Shown: positions 23,191 through 35,583, counted from the first letter of the stretch. The stretch: 64,000 bases of DNA from Kitagawia praeruptora (GCA_037693485.1 JAVIWW010000049.1:62001-126000), one strand, 5' to 3'. The notes: generated from the sequence alone by a model not told the origin. Numbers and translations: made by a program.

Positions 23191-23559
23191 GGACCATCAC
23201 CAGCGGCAACTCCGCTTGGGTCACCTGCAGCAGCAACTTGCTGCAACACACTACTAGAAATTTGTTAATAGACATCACGCCTTCAGCATCGGTCAGTAAT
23301 GCCACCGATGTCTATGTGTTTTAAGACATCGTTTAAAATAAAACCGATGTCTAAAATAAGCTAAAAAAATGAAAAATTCCCGCGCCCACCCCCAATAGTT
23401 TCCCCCTTAGAATATTTTCCCCAATTTGTTAAAATGTTTCCCCCCCCTAGAAGATTTTTTGTTCCCCCCAAAATATTAAACATGTTGTACTAGTCAAACA
23501 CACTCTCTCAGACAAAACATAAAAAACATAAAATCATAACACAAAAAATCACTCTCTCT

Positions 23560-23760
23560 CTCGTCACTCACCACTCTCCTCTCAAGAACCCTAAATCTCA
23601 CAGCTGGCCTCTCTCTCTCTCTCTCTCCCTGTCTCTCTATCTCTCTCTCTCGCTCGATCTGTGTGTCTCTCTCTCAAAGCTGATTCGACTTGCTCTTGAA
23701 TTCAACTTGATTTCTACAAAGCTCAATTTGGGTAAGTTTTCACTGAGCTCGAATTAGCTT
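23560..23760 (+). promoter_or_regulatory. CT-rich leader of the CACTA-2 transposase gene
   Basis: A (CT)n-rich stretch at about 23,560-23,690, then 'ggtaagttttc' near 23,728, which could be a 5'-UTR donor site, and an AT-rich intron-like segment up to the transposase ATG at 24,297. CT-rich leaders also precede the genes of CACTA-3 and the captured segment of CACTA-5. Confidence 0.45.
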
Positions 23761-24296
23761 GCATTGAACTGAAACTATCTTGAATTGAACCATTTGTTCG
23801 ATTTAGTACTAATTTGGGGATATTTAAACTTGAAACCCTATTTTTTTTTATTTGTGGATTTTAATTGGTGATTGGATAAGTGTTTTTCTTTCTTTTAATT
23901 TGGGGATTTATAAACTCGAAACCCTAATTTTAATTAGTTTGTTTTTTTATTGAATGTTTATTTATTTTGTGAATTGAATTTTCATTTGTTCATTTTAATT
24001 GACTATCCTGCATGTGTTTGTAGCTTAATTAATTGATTGTCCTGCATGTGTTTGTAGCTTAAATAAGTGACTGTCCTGCATGTGTTTGAATTAATATTGA
24101 ATTTGGTTGCTTAATTGACTCAATCTGCTGTGTTTGTAACTTGACTGTCCTATATATGTTCATTCTAATTGGTACTTTAAAATCAATTAAAATGTTAGCA
24201 ATTAAATAAGGTAGGTCATATACACATAATTATCAATGTAATAATATTATCGATTCGATTTATTGATATTTTTAGTGACATATCAGGTAAGTTGAA

Positions 24297-25073
24297 ATGG
24301 ATAAGTCATGGATTAGAGAAGATAGAGATTCTTTACAGTACGAAATAGGTGTCAAAAAGTTCTTAATATTTGCTGAAGAAAATGCTAAAAATCCTAAGAA
24401 GATTCCTTGCCCCTGTGGATGCTGCGTTAATTTTAAAAAGTTTCCGGTGAAAATAATTAGAGGGCATCTATATGAATCAGGTTTTAGTTTGGGGTATGTT
24501 GAGTGGATTTGGCACGGAGAACAGTCTTCTAGGAGTAGTAAATCATCTGTTGGTAGTAGTACTCCTGTTTCGAAGCCGATACCTGCTTCGGAAATAGCTA
24601 ATGTATGTGAAGCAGCTTACAATAAGGGTGATTACGACGATGATTCACACGAGTTTAAAATGTTTGTAGCTGATGCAGAACAACCTCTGTTTGAGGGACG
24701 TGAGTGCACTAAGCTAGAGTCGGTCTTAAAATTACACAATTGGAAATCTAGGTTTAGCGTTAGCGATACTGCATTTACTGATTTACTTGAAAATGTAGGC
24801 TCTCTCCTTCCTAAATATCATACGTTGCCACCGAGTTCATATGAAGCAAAGAAAACTTTAACTGATTTAGGACTTGAGTATATCAAATACCATGCATGTC
24901 CGAATGATAGCATGTTATATAGAGGTATCCATGAGTGTCCTAAATGCCGTTTGTCTCGCTGGAAGGTTGGGAAGGATGGTGAAGAGAGGGTTAATATACC
25001 AGCTAAGGTCATGTGGTATTTTCCAATAATCCCCAGATTTAAACTGGTAGGGGCAACAAGATGCCGAAAGTAA
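24297..25073 (+). pseudogene. TNPD transposase N-terminal fragment of CACTA-2
   Basis: 258 residues starting MDKSWIREDRDSLQYEIGVKKF. The first ~80 residues match the transposase-associated domain found at the start of CACTA TNPD proteins, with Cys motif CPCGCC and ending EWIWHGE. The following part (LLENVGSLLPKYHTLPPSSYEAKK, LGLEYIKYHACPNDSMLYR, CPKCRLSRWK) matches the usual TNPD segment before the Transposase_21/TNP2 core. The frame ends soon after PRFK, where the catalytic core should begin, and the remaining two thirds are deleted. A short duplication of 'actggtaggggcaacaag' near the break (25,048 and 25,120) and a long A-run at 25,210 mark the rearranged junction. Confidence 0.85.
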
Positions 25074-25247
25074 AACATCTCACTGTATGTATTTTTGCAT
25101 CTCATTGTGAAACTGGTAAAACTGGTAGGGGCAACAAGTGCATAATAGTGGTTTATTTTCCATGTCCTGCCTCATGTGTATTTTTTAACTCAAATAGGGA
25201 AGTTGACTTCAAAAAAAAAAAAAAAAAAACTCAAATAGGGAAGTCCT

Positions 25248-25522
25248 AAACAACCAGGTGGTATTGAATGTGGCTACGTTGTTATGCGTTACATGAAAGA
25301 GATTATTGAGGATGCGGATTTGTCTTTTGCCACGAAGGTAAACTTTGATGTACTGTCTGTTTTTGCCATTGAAATGTCAGAATATTGTGTTTGCATTAAA
25401 TGATTAGTTTTTCTATTTGTTGCATTTTTTAGTGGCTGAACAAGACTCGAAGGTCTTACACTGAGGCTGAGCTGGATGAGGAGCGTATTGAGGCTCTCGG
25501 GTTCATCCAAGAGCGTGTTTGA
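25248..25522 (+). pseudogene. Ulp1-type protease C-terminal remnant in CACTA-2
   Basis: Two exons remain: 25248-25337 and 25433-25522, joined by a GT..AG intron. Together they encode about 60 residues: QPGGIECGYVVMRYMKEI with the Gln and catalytic Cys of C48 cysteine proteases, then WLNKTRRSYTEAELDE..FIQERV and a stop. This matches the last two exons of the protease gene in CACTA-3 in position and intron phase. The upstream His and Asp residues are deleted. It shows that this CACTA family also carried a Ulp1-type domain, here downstream of TNPD on the same strand. Confidence 0.8.
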
Positions 25523-26839
25523 CGTTGCTTTTGACTAGAGTTTTATTGTCGGATGATGTTGGTTTAAAAATTTCTAGGAATATGTTGGTTGTTTTTGTGG
25601 ATAATATTGATGTAGTAATCAGCTTTGGCTATTTCGTTGTATGAATGTTTGGTATATATATGAATGGCTATTTATGTTTATTTGGACATCTCTATTGATC
25701 AGTTTTTAAATTTCTTCTGTTTGTTACAATAGCAAAAAAACATCAGTTTTAAATGTAGAACATATATAAAAGCGATGTCTAACAGAAACACACATGTCAC
25801 AAATGTTGCCAGAAATCGATGTCTAATACTAACTTAAATAGCGAATAAGTATAAAAACCGATGTCTAATATATTATTCCACACCGGTTACCACAAATAAA
25901 ACCGATGTCTAAGGACATATTTAACATCGTCCAAAACCGATGTCTAATACCACTTTCTACATCAGTTGCGATAAAATAAACCGATGTCTAAACCAGACTT
26001 AGACATCATTTTACTTCTAAATAATGATGTATATGTTGGTTTGTGAGTTGTGCACAACATGTTTATTTGCATCTAGCACCTGTAATAGTACGGTAGAAAT
26101 GTCATGTTCATGCAATTTATGCAAAACTATTAGATATAAACATCATTTTTTGGTTTAAAATCGATGTGTAATAGCTTCCTGGATATGAGTTTAAAACCGA
26201 TGTCTATGACATAATACAATAGACATCACCGACAAAGACATCGGTATGGTTTTTTAATAGACATCGGCCAGAAACTGATGTCTATGAGCTTTTTTCTAGT
26301 AGTGACAGCAACTACCAGCACCAGCAGCGACTTCGCTTGGGCCACTACCACCCTTGATAGTTATTCTCACCACCGTTTTGAATGCTACCAACTCCGGCTG
26401 GGCCTACCTCTTGTCGTCCATTTACAAAGATTTTGCTCCATTTCAATCCGTGCATGCCACAACATTAAGCTCATGTACTGGTTACGTGTTTGTATATATC
26501 TGATGAATCTGTGCATGTGTTTCTATGTCAATATAATATACACGTACTTCTATCAAATATACATCTATAAACATATAAACATTTTTCTATGTATTACCCT
26601 ATTTGATACATATAGCCATAGGTGTTTACACCCAAAAAAAAGATTATCAAAAACTATGGCTTGTGTGCAAAGTATTTTTTGTTTTAAATATGTACATGTA
26701 AAATAATTTTACCTCAAAAAGATGATAGTATTTAATACATCTTAAATTAATGTATATGTTATAAAAACAAGAAACTTAAAACATTGAAAAAGAACAAAGT
26801 GAAGTTTAAGAAGAAAAGAAACTTCATGACAGAAATGTA

Positions 26840-27640
26840 CACTACAAGGAAAACAGGCTCAGACAACGGTTTTTGCGCCGTCTGATGCCTATATCAGACA
26901 ACGGTACGAAAACTGTTGTGTGACCCTTCTTCGACAACAGTCCGTATTTACTGAAACGTTGTGTGAATACTAGAAACAACAACAGTTTGCTTTTAAAAAG
27001 TATTGTACAAACTACATTACAACAATGGTCCTTAACTCAGAAACCGTTGTTCTAGGCATGTTTAGACAAGGGTTTTTTGTTTTGGTTGTGTTGTCTATTT
27101 CGTTTGCATCCAACACAACATTAATTGGTTGGGTTGCAGTATAGTTTTATAGACAATGGTCTTCTATATCTGTGATGTTGTGTTAAATACTTTCTCACAA
27201 TGGTTTTATAGAAAGAAACCATTGTTGTTTCGTTAGTTAGACGATGGAATTGTTTTAAAAAGTGTTGTCTGAATATTTGTTACACAACGGTTTACTTGAA
27301 CAGAAACCATTGTAGTTTTTGTTGTTTGACAATGTAAGATTTTTATAAAGTGTTGTCTGAATATTTCGTTCACAAGGGTTTTAATTGTTAGATTCGTTGC
27401 CTGAGCTGTTTTGACACAAGTTTTTCTATTTTAGCGTTTTCATTTATGTGTTGTGCGAGCAACTGTAATACAAGTATTTTTATCTTATTGTTTACATTTG
27501 TGTGTTGTCTGAGCAACTGTAACACAAGCTTCTATTCATTTTCTTGTTGTCTAGGTTCTATTTTGACAATACTTTGGTTTTTCATAGTATTGTCTACAAG
27601 TACATTAGACAAAGGTATAATTTATATGTGCAAACTAAAC
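26840..27640. repeat. CACTA-3 left subterminal repeats
   Basis: Many degenerate copies of AGACAACGGTTT and its complement in both orientations, with ACCGTTGTCTGA variants about every 40-60 bases. In CACTA elements such repeats are binding sites for the TNPA-type protein. The repeats thin out towards 27,640, where the 3' part of the minus-strand gene begins. No gene is inside. Confidence 0.8.
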
Positions 27641-27894
27641 AAATTACTAAATGGCATTGTCTACAACCTTTAGTAAATAACATTACTAAAATTCCAACAA
27701 AATCCAAATCCATACAACCATAACATTCATACCAACAGTTTACTGAAAATGCCGGTAACATATTCCATACCATCAAAAGTACGGACATTGGGCCCCTATT
27801 TCGGAATGAACATATTCCACAAAATATAAAACTAACGGCCACCACAGTTTACTGAAAATGTTCATTGTGAAATAACAAGAAGTACTGAAACTGT

Positions 27895-30800
27895 TCAACG
27901 TGCATGGTTCTTCATGAAATACTTGGCCCATTCGATCCTTATCTCATTGAGGTCATCGTTGTTGTAAGCAAGGTTTCCCCTCCGCTGCCACTGAAAAGCA
28001 GGAAAACAACATTATAATTTATATACTTTCAATACAAAAAACAAGAACATTAGTCAGGGTTAAATATGTGTAATTTACCTTAATATGAAAACTGAATTCC
28101 TTATCAGTGCAGATCTCTTTCATATACCGCATCACAAATAAGCCACAGTCCTTAGTTCCAGTTTGGAGAGGAACACCCTAATCAACACGTAAAAAAGAAT
28201 TTATACATTCGTACAAGAAACTCATGAAAATCAGGAAAACCGATGATAAATGTACAAATTATTACCGCCAGATTCTCCCAAGTGATTTTCTTCACCATCA
28301 ACTTCCTGGTACTTTCCTTGTAAAATTTGATCGCACTACGACAATATATTATAAATCAAATTACTATACATTTTTATTAATTGTTAAAGCAGATTAAAAA
28401 TTAATTTTAAGTTCTGAGAGGTACTCACGTATCAACCACCTCAATCCATTCTGCACTTGCTAATCTACGCTTCAAAGGGTCCATGTGGTAAACCACTTGT
28501 GTTTCAGGATGCACAACAGTTAGCGACCAGTGGTTCCTAGTAAATAGTGACACCGAAAAATAAGAACAATAATATTTACTTAACGTTTATAGGCTAAAAC
28601 AATTATGTAGTTTCAACTGAAAATATCATCAATTATACACGAAGGGATATTGATAATTAGAGCACCAGTGCATATATCTTTGTTAATAACAAGGGCCTCT
28701 GTGACGTAAATTGAAAATAACATGATTATTAAATTAGTCTTCACACAAAAGTTATTATGTGATGATAATTATTTGTTAGGACTAATTAAGGACATATATC
28801 TTAAATATTAATACTCTAACAATGATTTACCTGATTAATTTCTCAAATTTTAGGACTAAATATTAAATGTTTTTCCTGATTAATTTCGTTAATTTTATAT
28901 CAGTTTTTATTAAAAAGAATGTATTTTTATAAATAATACAAATGGTAAAAGTAAAGAAATAAGTACTCACGCGGCGTTGTATGGCACTAGAAAATAGGAT
29001 CCTCGCTCTCCATTTTTGAATCTGAAAGATAATTCACGAGCCCTCTCTGTAACAGTACCGCAACCATTTGCGCCAACCATCCCAGGATCAACGAAGCATA
29101 TCATGCTAGACATTTTGTGTCTTTTCAAAAACATCTCCAATAAACTATATAAAAAGCAAACAATTATGGACACAATTAAAAACTAAGTTGCAGAAATAAA
29201 AACAATTATTAGAAGCGATGATCTAAATATTAAAATTAGATACTTACTTAATAAACAAGCAAATAACGGACCCTGATATTTCTCCTCCTGCGCATAAGGC
29301 ATGGAAATCTGATAAAAATAGAACTTGTTTTTTGGCTGATCCGAAAGCTTCTTTGCACAGCACAAATCTGGATGTTTTGCCATCCTTCAATGCCTCCTTT
29401 GCCCAGAGCCACATATGCTTCAGCTTCGGAGGATAATCATCACCCATGTCTAACACAAACTCTGGTTTCTTCACTATATCAGCCACCTTCTTAAACTTCC
29501 TTTGGCTAGATTTCTTGACGCCCTTGAAAGAAACAATGTAGTCGATAATTCAGAACACAAACTAAAGCAGTACAAAAAGTTGGACGGTTACGTAAACAAA
29601 TATAAAAACTAACCTTTTGAGTTTCTTTCGATGCATTACTGCTTTTCTTTACTTCTACAATGAGGTGTCTTGGCCACTCAACAAATGTCCCCACAGCTTG
29701 TTCCACGATGGTGATCTCATCTTGGATGGGGAAAGAAATTAAGGCAGATCCTTGGACTACACGAGTAATACAGACTCGTGCATTCTCTTCTGGTAAATGC
29801 TTCCCATGAATAACTTTACACACCGTATCAACAGTTCCATAAGCAACAACATTGGTAGGGGAGTCTATGGTTAATTCCCACTCCACAGCGCACCCAGCCC
29901 CCCCAATATTCTTGTCCTCATCATTTGCCATCTCCTCAAACGCATTACTCTCAACCTGAACAATCTTATGAATCCCAGCCTCATCTTCAACCTTTTGCTC
30001 AACATTGTCAATCTTCTCTTCAATATTGTCAACCTTCTCAATATCGGCAACCTTCAACTCCAGGTCATCATCAATCTTCTCACTTGATTTTTCAGCCACC
30101 AATTTGTCAGTATCAAGATCCAGTTGCTTTTTTACACCTAGCAACTCCTGGTCATTCAAAATTGCATGTGCACCCTTGCTACAGCTTCCTTCCTGCGAGA
30201 CAACATTTGGACTGTTACCGGCATCTGTAAGCTTTCCACCTAAAAGAGCTTTTATATTCTCCATCTCCGCAGCCCAAAACTCATCCCGCTCTTGAACAAT
30301 CTTTTCTCTTTCTTCTTTCATAAACTTCTGGATACCATCTTGGATCCTCTCTTCAATTGTTTTTTTCTTCCTCTGCCTCGGCAGGTTAAAGTACACAGAC
30401 TGCTTGACATGAGTCCCTTGGCCACGGACTCGTCCTCGATGCTCAGGTTTACCGAGCACCTTTGAGAGGACATCATCAGTGCCTTCCTCTGTCAACTCCC
30501 CTTCACTGATTCTCTGTTTCATAACCGCCTAAAAATTTAACCAAAAATCAAAGGGTGACCACAAATATTTTGGTAATGTGGAAATTTAATTAAAAGATAA
30601 ATGAATAACTTACAATCTCTTCAGCAATCTCTTTAACTTTAGGATCCTTATAGTTTCCATCTTTATCCTGTCGCGCACGAACCCAGGTAGCTGACCGATC
30701 TATCTCGATTTCAGGATTGCTTTGCGACTGCATGAATAACCATGTTCGAGATATCAAAATTAAGAAACATCAACCCGTTTGAATATGACTCTTGTAAAAA

Positions 30801-31775
30801 ATCAAAGAGTGTATATTACTAACCATTTCTTGTTCAAGGTTAGCATAACCCTTGCGAGAGATGCAGTGAGGGTATTCATTCAGCTCCCTTCTCTTTTTCT
30901 CCGTAGTGTGGATCTCCTTTTTCACATAACAGATAGTTAAAAAATTAGCAACAAAGCCTAATGTAACTTGTAAGAACTTTGAAAACAAATAAAGTCAAAA
31001 ACTCACACTAAACTCAATAGAGAGACGATCAGAAACAAACATATCCCAATGTGCTTTCTCGATAAATGAGTAGTCAGCTGGAGGAGACTCCAACAACTCA
31101 AGTTGATCCCGGTAAGGAAGGATGTATGCAGTTGTTAATCGACTTTTAAACTCCCTCCACTTCTGGCACGCTGACTTCAACACCATCTTCCTTGCTGTTG
31201 GCGGCACATCAAATGCCATCTACATTCATAAGAATTGTTACTTAAGTGCAAGTTAGGTGGTAGGCAACAATGTGTACTTAAGTACTAGTAAGGGCAATCA
31301 ATATTACCTGCACACAATCCCATATTTTATTCTTTCTTTCTTTCGGAACACATATCCATGAATCATACCATACTGCGACTTTAGTTCTTGCAAGAACTCC
31401 GATGTAAGACTGCATTTCAGTTTCCGCATCACCGTATGGCTCACCCTTTGCATTGAAAGGCACCGGGTGCTTGATGCCCAGGATCTTACGTCGTACAATC
31501 CTATGCATTGTCACAGCTCCGCGTTTCAAGAGTTTAAGTCCCTCTTTTTTCTCAGCCACTGCTTGACTCCCACGTTTCCTTTTCTTGGATATTTGATTTT
31601 GCAAATTGCTGGAAATGGCCTTCCCTTTAACAGACACAGGGGAGGAATTACTTTGAGAGGGCTGCACTGGTGTTTCGGTCATTGAGGCTGACTTGTTCTT
31701 CTTTAATGCCTTTAAAAGGGCAGAGGTACGAGAGGCAGTACGAGCAGAGTCAGATTTTGTTTTCCTTGAATCCAT
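27895..31775 (-). CDS. TNPA-type DNA-binding / Ulp1-like cysteine protease fusion of CACTA-3, 11 exons, apparently intact
   Basis: Exons on the minus strand: 31775-31308, 31219-31007, 30916-30824, 30727-30614, 30528-29614, 29522-29248, 29144-28971, 28536-28429, 28335-28266, 28177-28079, 27990-27895. All introns are GT..AG, the sum is 2625 bases, and the frame stays open for 874 residues. The N-terminus is basic with a nuclear-localisation-like KKRKRG. Then comes a plant CACTA Transposase_24-type region (WREFKSRL, ISRKGYANLEQEM). An acidic linker rich in Glu/Asp follows. The C-terminus is a C48 Ulp1 protease with His in NHWSL, Asp in HMDPLKRR, Gln in PLQTGTK and Cys in KDCGLFVMRYM. TNPA proteins bind subterminal repeats; Ulp1 enzymes cleave SUMO-type conjugates. 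Whether this one is active is unknown. The start at 31775 is the Met of MDSRKTKSD; an upstream Met is possible. Confidence 0.8.
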
Positions 31776-31794
31776 GATAAATCTACACACAAAC

Positions 31795-32460
31795 AGAGAA
31801 AGAAACATAAATCTCAACCAAAGTCACATAAATCATAGTCACAAACAAAGAAACATAGTCACAAACTCAATCAAAAATCACATAAATCTCACACAAACAA
31901 AGTCAAAAACTCACTCAAATATCACATAAATCTCACATAAAGTCCAAAACTCACACAAATATCACATAAATCATACACAAAGTCCAAAATCTCACACAAA
32001 GTCCAAAACTCACACAAAAATCACAGTGACATACTATCAAACACTTGGTATGCATAAATCACTATGCATATATTATCACAAAATCTCACACAAAGTCCAA
32101 AACTCACACAAAAATCACAGTCACATATTATCAAACACTTGGTAGGCATAAATCACTATGCATGCATAACATAAAAAACACACTAATAAACACACAAACT
32201 AAAACACAGGGAAACACATGCATAACATAAAAAGATAAATCAAGCAAGAGACGAGGAGGGAGGGAGAGAGAAAGGGTGAGAGAGACAGAAAGAGGGAGGA
32301 AGAGGAGAGATCGAGAGAGAGAAAGAGAAAGAGGGGGAGTGTGTGAGAGAAAGAGGAGGGAGAGAGACTGTGTGTGTGCGAGAGAGAGAGAGAGAGAGAC
32401 TGTGTGTGCGAGAGAGACCTGTCGCCGCCCGAAGATGAGAGCTCCGATTGAAAAGAGAGG
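31795..32460 (-). promoter_or_regulatory. Leader/promoter of the CACTA-3 TNPA-Ulp1 gene with simple repeats
   Basis: Upstream of the minus-strand start, 31,795-32,240 is a degenerate tandem of 'cataaatctcacacaaagtccaaaactcacac'. From 32,245 to 32,455 there is a (GA)n-rich block, which is (CT)n on the coding strand and resembles the CT-rich leaders of the other elements. Open frames across the (GA)n block encode only low-complexity Arg/Glu or Leu/Ser and are not genes. Confidence 0.45.
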
Positions 32461-32584
32461 GAAATGAAAATTGTGATTGAGAAATGAAAGAGGGAAAGTA
32501 AACCTAAGCAAACTTAACCAGTACTAAATTAATATTCTATTATAATATTTTTAATAATCTATTATAATATTTAAATAAAACATA

Positions 32585-32710
32585 TATTTAGTCGGTAGAG
32601 GCACTGTCCAGGGATTAATCGGGGATGATTAATCGAATAATCGGATTATTAATCAGTGCGGTAACCCATGGAACAGGGATTAATCGTGATTAATCACCGA
32701 TTTTTAGAAC
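32585..32710 (-). repeat. GATTAATC-rich MITE-like element
   Basis: On the minus strand it begins GTTCTAAAAATCGG and contains repeated GATTAATC/GATTATTAATC, ending near a CCTGGACAG-like border. The same composition (GTTCTAAAAATCCCCG, repeated CCGATTAATCC) recurs at 55,555-55,815 inside CACTA-5. It has no coding potential. Termini and target duplication could not be fixed. Confidence 0.5.
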
Positions 32711-33015
32711 AAAGATTTGAGTATAATAATTTGAATTATACATATATGTATATTTTTTTAATGATAAAAAAAATGTGAAAAATTGTTATACTAACTTTTA
32801 TATTGAACCAAAATGTATTAATAATAAAAATAAATAATTTGTTCAATTTAATTTAATAATATTTATTATTAAAAATTAAATTTCGTTCATATCGTTGTTA
32901 TCGACTAAATCAAATTAAATTCAAATTGATTTAATTAAACCTTCTATGTGTAAAGAAATATTGTTCTTATCAATTAAATTAAATTCGTTATTATTAAAAA
33001 TAAAATATCACCCAT
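32711..33015. other. AT-rich centre of CACTA-3
   Basis: Very AT-rich sequence between the two divergent genes, with repeated 'aattaaattaaattc' motifs. No gene or recognisable element is seen. Confidence 0.5.
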
Positions 33016-34805
33016 GATACAGATTTTACATTACCCATGTATTATTCGAATAAGTATAAGTAAATACGGTCAAAAATGTTTTACGTTATTATGTTTCAAC
33101 TTAATAACACATTCGAAGCCGTGTAAACGGTACAAATTGATTTAAATAGCTGGAAAATAAAGACAACGGTTTTGCCGCCAAACTGTTGTGCCAAAGCACC
33201 TCAGACAAGTCTTTTTTCCAAAATACCGTTGTGTAATTCAGACAACGGAAATATTTAAAATTCTGTTGTGCAATATGCTTTCCAACAACCCTTTCCATAT
33301 TTAAAAAACCGTCGTATGGATCATACAACGGGTTTTTTTAAATTTCTGTTGTGGGATTGCAGTTTGCACAAGCATTATTTTAACAGATCCCATTGTCTGA
33401 ATACTATTTCGTTTTCGCCCAAAATGACGCTTTTAATTTATAAATTTATCACTCCCGTTCCTATCCTTTGAATCTTATATTATTAATTAGTAATTAATAT
33501 GTTAATTTGTTCAATATTGTGAGTGTGATTATATCGTGGTTTATAAATCGATCGATTACAAGAACTATATTATATATATATATATAGCACTCTATTATTA
33601 ATACGTGGTACCATTTATTTGCAAAGGAAATTATCAATCATATATCGAATAAATTTGTTATTTATATAAATGAAATATCAACCAGTCTCGTGTTCGCGAT
33701 TCTTGATAAAATAAAGTTATCGAAACCCTAAACCCTGACACGTGATACGGATTTTACATTACCCATGTATTATTCGAATAAGTATAAGTAAATACGGTCA
33801 AAAATGTCTTACGTTATTATGTTTCAACTTAATAACACATTCGAAGCCGTATAAACGGTACAAATTGATTTAAATAGCTGGAAAATAAAGACAACGGTTT
33901 TGCCGCCAAAACTGTTGTGCCAAAGCACCTCAGACAAGTCTTTTTTCCAAAATACCGTTGTGTAATTCAGACAACGGAAATATTTAAAATTCTGTTGTGC
34001 AATATGCTTTCCAACAACCCTTTCCATATTTAAAAAACCATCGTATGGATCATACAACGGGTTTTTTTAAATTTCTGTTGTGGGATTGCAGTTTGCACAA
34101 GCATTATTTTAATAGAAACCATTGTCTGAATACTATTTCGTTTTCGCCCAAAATGACGCTTTTAATTTATAAATTTTTCACTCCCGTTCCTATCCTTTGA
34201 ATCTTATATTATTAATTAGTAATTAATATGTTAATTTGTTCAATATTGTGAGTGTGATTATATCGTGGTTTATAAATCGATCGATTACAAGAAATATATT
34301 ATATATATATATATATAGCACTCTATTATTAATACGTGGTACTATTTATTTGCAAAGGAAATTATCAATCATATATCGAATAAATTTGTTATTTATATAA
34401 ATGAAATATCAACCAGTCTCGTGTTCGCGATTCTTGATAAAATAAAGTTATCGAAACCCTAAACCCTGACACGTGATACGGATTTTACATTACCCATGTA
34501 TTATTCGAATAAGTATAAGTAAATACGGTCAAAAATGTCTTACGTTATTATGTTTCAACTTAATAACACATTCGAATCCGTATAAACTGTACAAATTGAT
34601 TTAAATAGCTGGAAAATAAAGACAACGGTTTTTCCGCCAAAACCGTTGTGCCAAAGCACCTCAGACAAGTCTTTTTTCCAAAATACCGTTGTGTAATTCA
34701 AACAACGGAAATATTTAAAATTCTGTTGTGGGATTGCAGTTTGCACAAGCAGTTTTTTAACAGAAACCATTGTCTGAATACTATTTCGTTTTCACCCAAA
34801 ATGAC
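33016..34805. repeat. Tandem repeat of about 730 bp, 2.4 copies, inside CACTA-3
   Basis: Copies start at GATAC near 33016, 33744 and 34475 (periods 728 and 731). The third copy is partial and lacks about 100 bp ('gcaatatgctttcc' to 'aatttctgttg'). Each copy holds subterminal-type motifs (AGACAACGG, ACCGTTGTG), AT-rich DNA with (TA)n, and a short CCCTAAACCCT stretch. The copies differ at very few positions, so the duplication is young. The identical short open frames on the minus strand are by-products of the repeat. Confidence 0.92.
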
Positions 34806-35583
34806 ATTTATTAAAACATATTAATAAATCGAAGACATTAAAACAGAACCCCAAATCATCTCTTCTCAATATTTATGAGTGAAATCGAAGACCCAGTTTG
34901 CAGCAAAATCGAAGACCTTCTCAATTAACCTTCTCAATCCTTCGATTTAACTTCAAGGAGCTTCAATCTCAATCTCAATCTCAGCAGCTCAGTTGACCTT
35001 CTCAATCCTTCAAATTAACTTCAAGGAGCTTCGATTTATTCATCTCAAGCTTCGATTTATTCATCTCAAGGAATTAACTTCAAATTAACTTCAACGAATA
35101 CCAATATACTTCAAGGAGCTTCGATTTATTCATCTCAAGCTTCGATTTGGTAAGTGGTGAGTTTATTCATCTTTTATTTTCGATTTTGTTAACTTCAAAT
35201 TAACTTCAAATTAACTTCAACGAATAACTTCAAATTAACTTCAAATTAACTTCAACGAATACCAATATACTGTGGTTCTTCAACGAATACCAACGATTTT
35301 GTATCCTCTGAGTTTTCTTAATTATTGTTAAGATCTTAACAATAATTAAGAATCGGTACTAGCTTTGCTGTTAATTATTTGCTCTGAGTTTTCTTAATTA
35401 TTGTTAAGAATCGGTGCTTTATCAAAATTTGATTTATGGTTAAGATTTTGAATGCCCTTAATTAATGCAAGTTATGCTAGTAGTTGGAATTGCTAGTTAA
35501 TTTGAATGCTCTGTTTTAATAATTAAACTGCATTACATTCCTCCTAGGTGTGCCTTATGTAATCCATGCTTTTTTTGAATTAG
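34806..35583 (+). other. Leader of the CACTA-3 TNPD gene
   Basis: Simple repeats of 'cttcaaattaactt', 'ggagcttcgatttattcatctcaag' and 'tcttaacaataattaag' occupy 34,900-35,410. A possible 5'-UTR donor (GGTAAGTGG) lies near 35,148. The TNPD start codon is at 35,584. No other gene is seen. Confidence 0.5.

Larger units (their letters stand above)
23249..26304 (+). mobile_element. CACTA-2, internally deleted CACTA transposon, 3056 bp
   Basis: Starts CACTACTAGAAA and ends TTTCTAGTAGTG (12 bp inverted). The 3 bp target duplication ACA is at 23246-23248 and 26305-26307. Other units read through the site as GCA-ACA-GCAACC. Subterminal repeats ACCGATGTCTA and TAGACATCGG occur at both ends (23,290-23,360 and 25,790-26,290). 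It retains the 5' part of a TNPD transposase and the 3' end of a Ulp1-type protease gene in the same orientation. The middle is missing, so it is non-autonomous. Confidence 0.95.
19522..26458 (+). repeat. Macrosatellite unit U2 (type B, full length), interrupted by CACTA-2
   Basis: About 3.88 kb after removing CACTA-2 (23249-26304) and one TSD. Order: TATACACGTACTTC-type AT-rich segment, a Stowaway-like terminus, AT-rich DNA, a segment beginning TGACGCCCAAAA at about 21,235, the palindrome at about 22,338-23,190, and a CAG-rich stretch. Near 21,540 a block of about 85 bases ('gggaccattttctttc..aggacat') is duplicated in tandem. No gene with homology is seen outside the CACTA. Confidence 0.85.

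Noticed and set aside
32276..32467. Arg/Glu-rich and Leu/Ser-rich frames near 32.3 kb
   Set aside because: Translations of a (GA)n/(CT)n block.
33715..34475. Telomere-like CCCTAAACCCT in the 730 bp repeats
   Set aside because: Only about one and a half telomere units per copy; not an interstitial telomeric array. The same applies to the degenerate GGGTTTAGGG near 46,190.
33100..34770. Three near-identical minus-strand frames (MYDPYDGFLN type)
   Set aside because: They are copies of one stretch inside the 730 bp tandem repeat, overlap CACTA subterminal motifs and have no homology.
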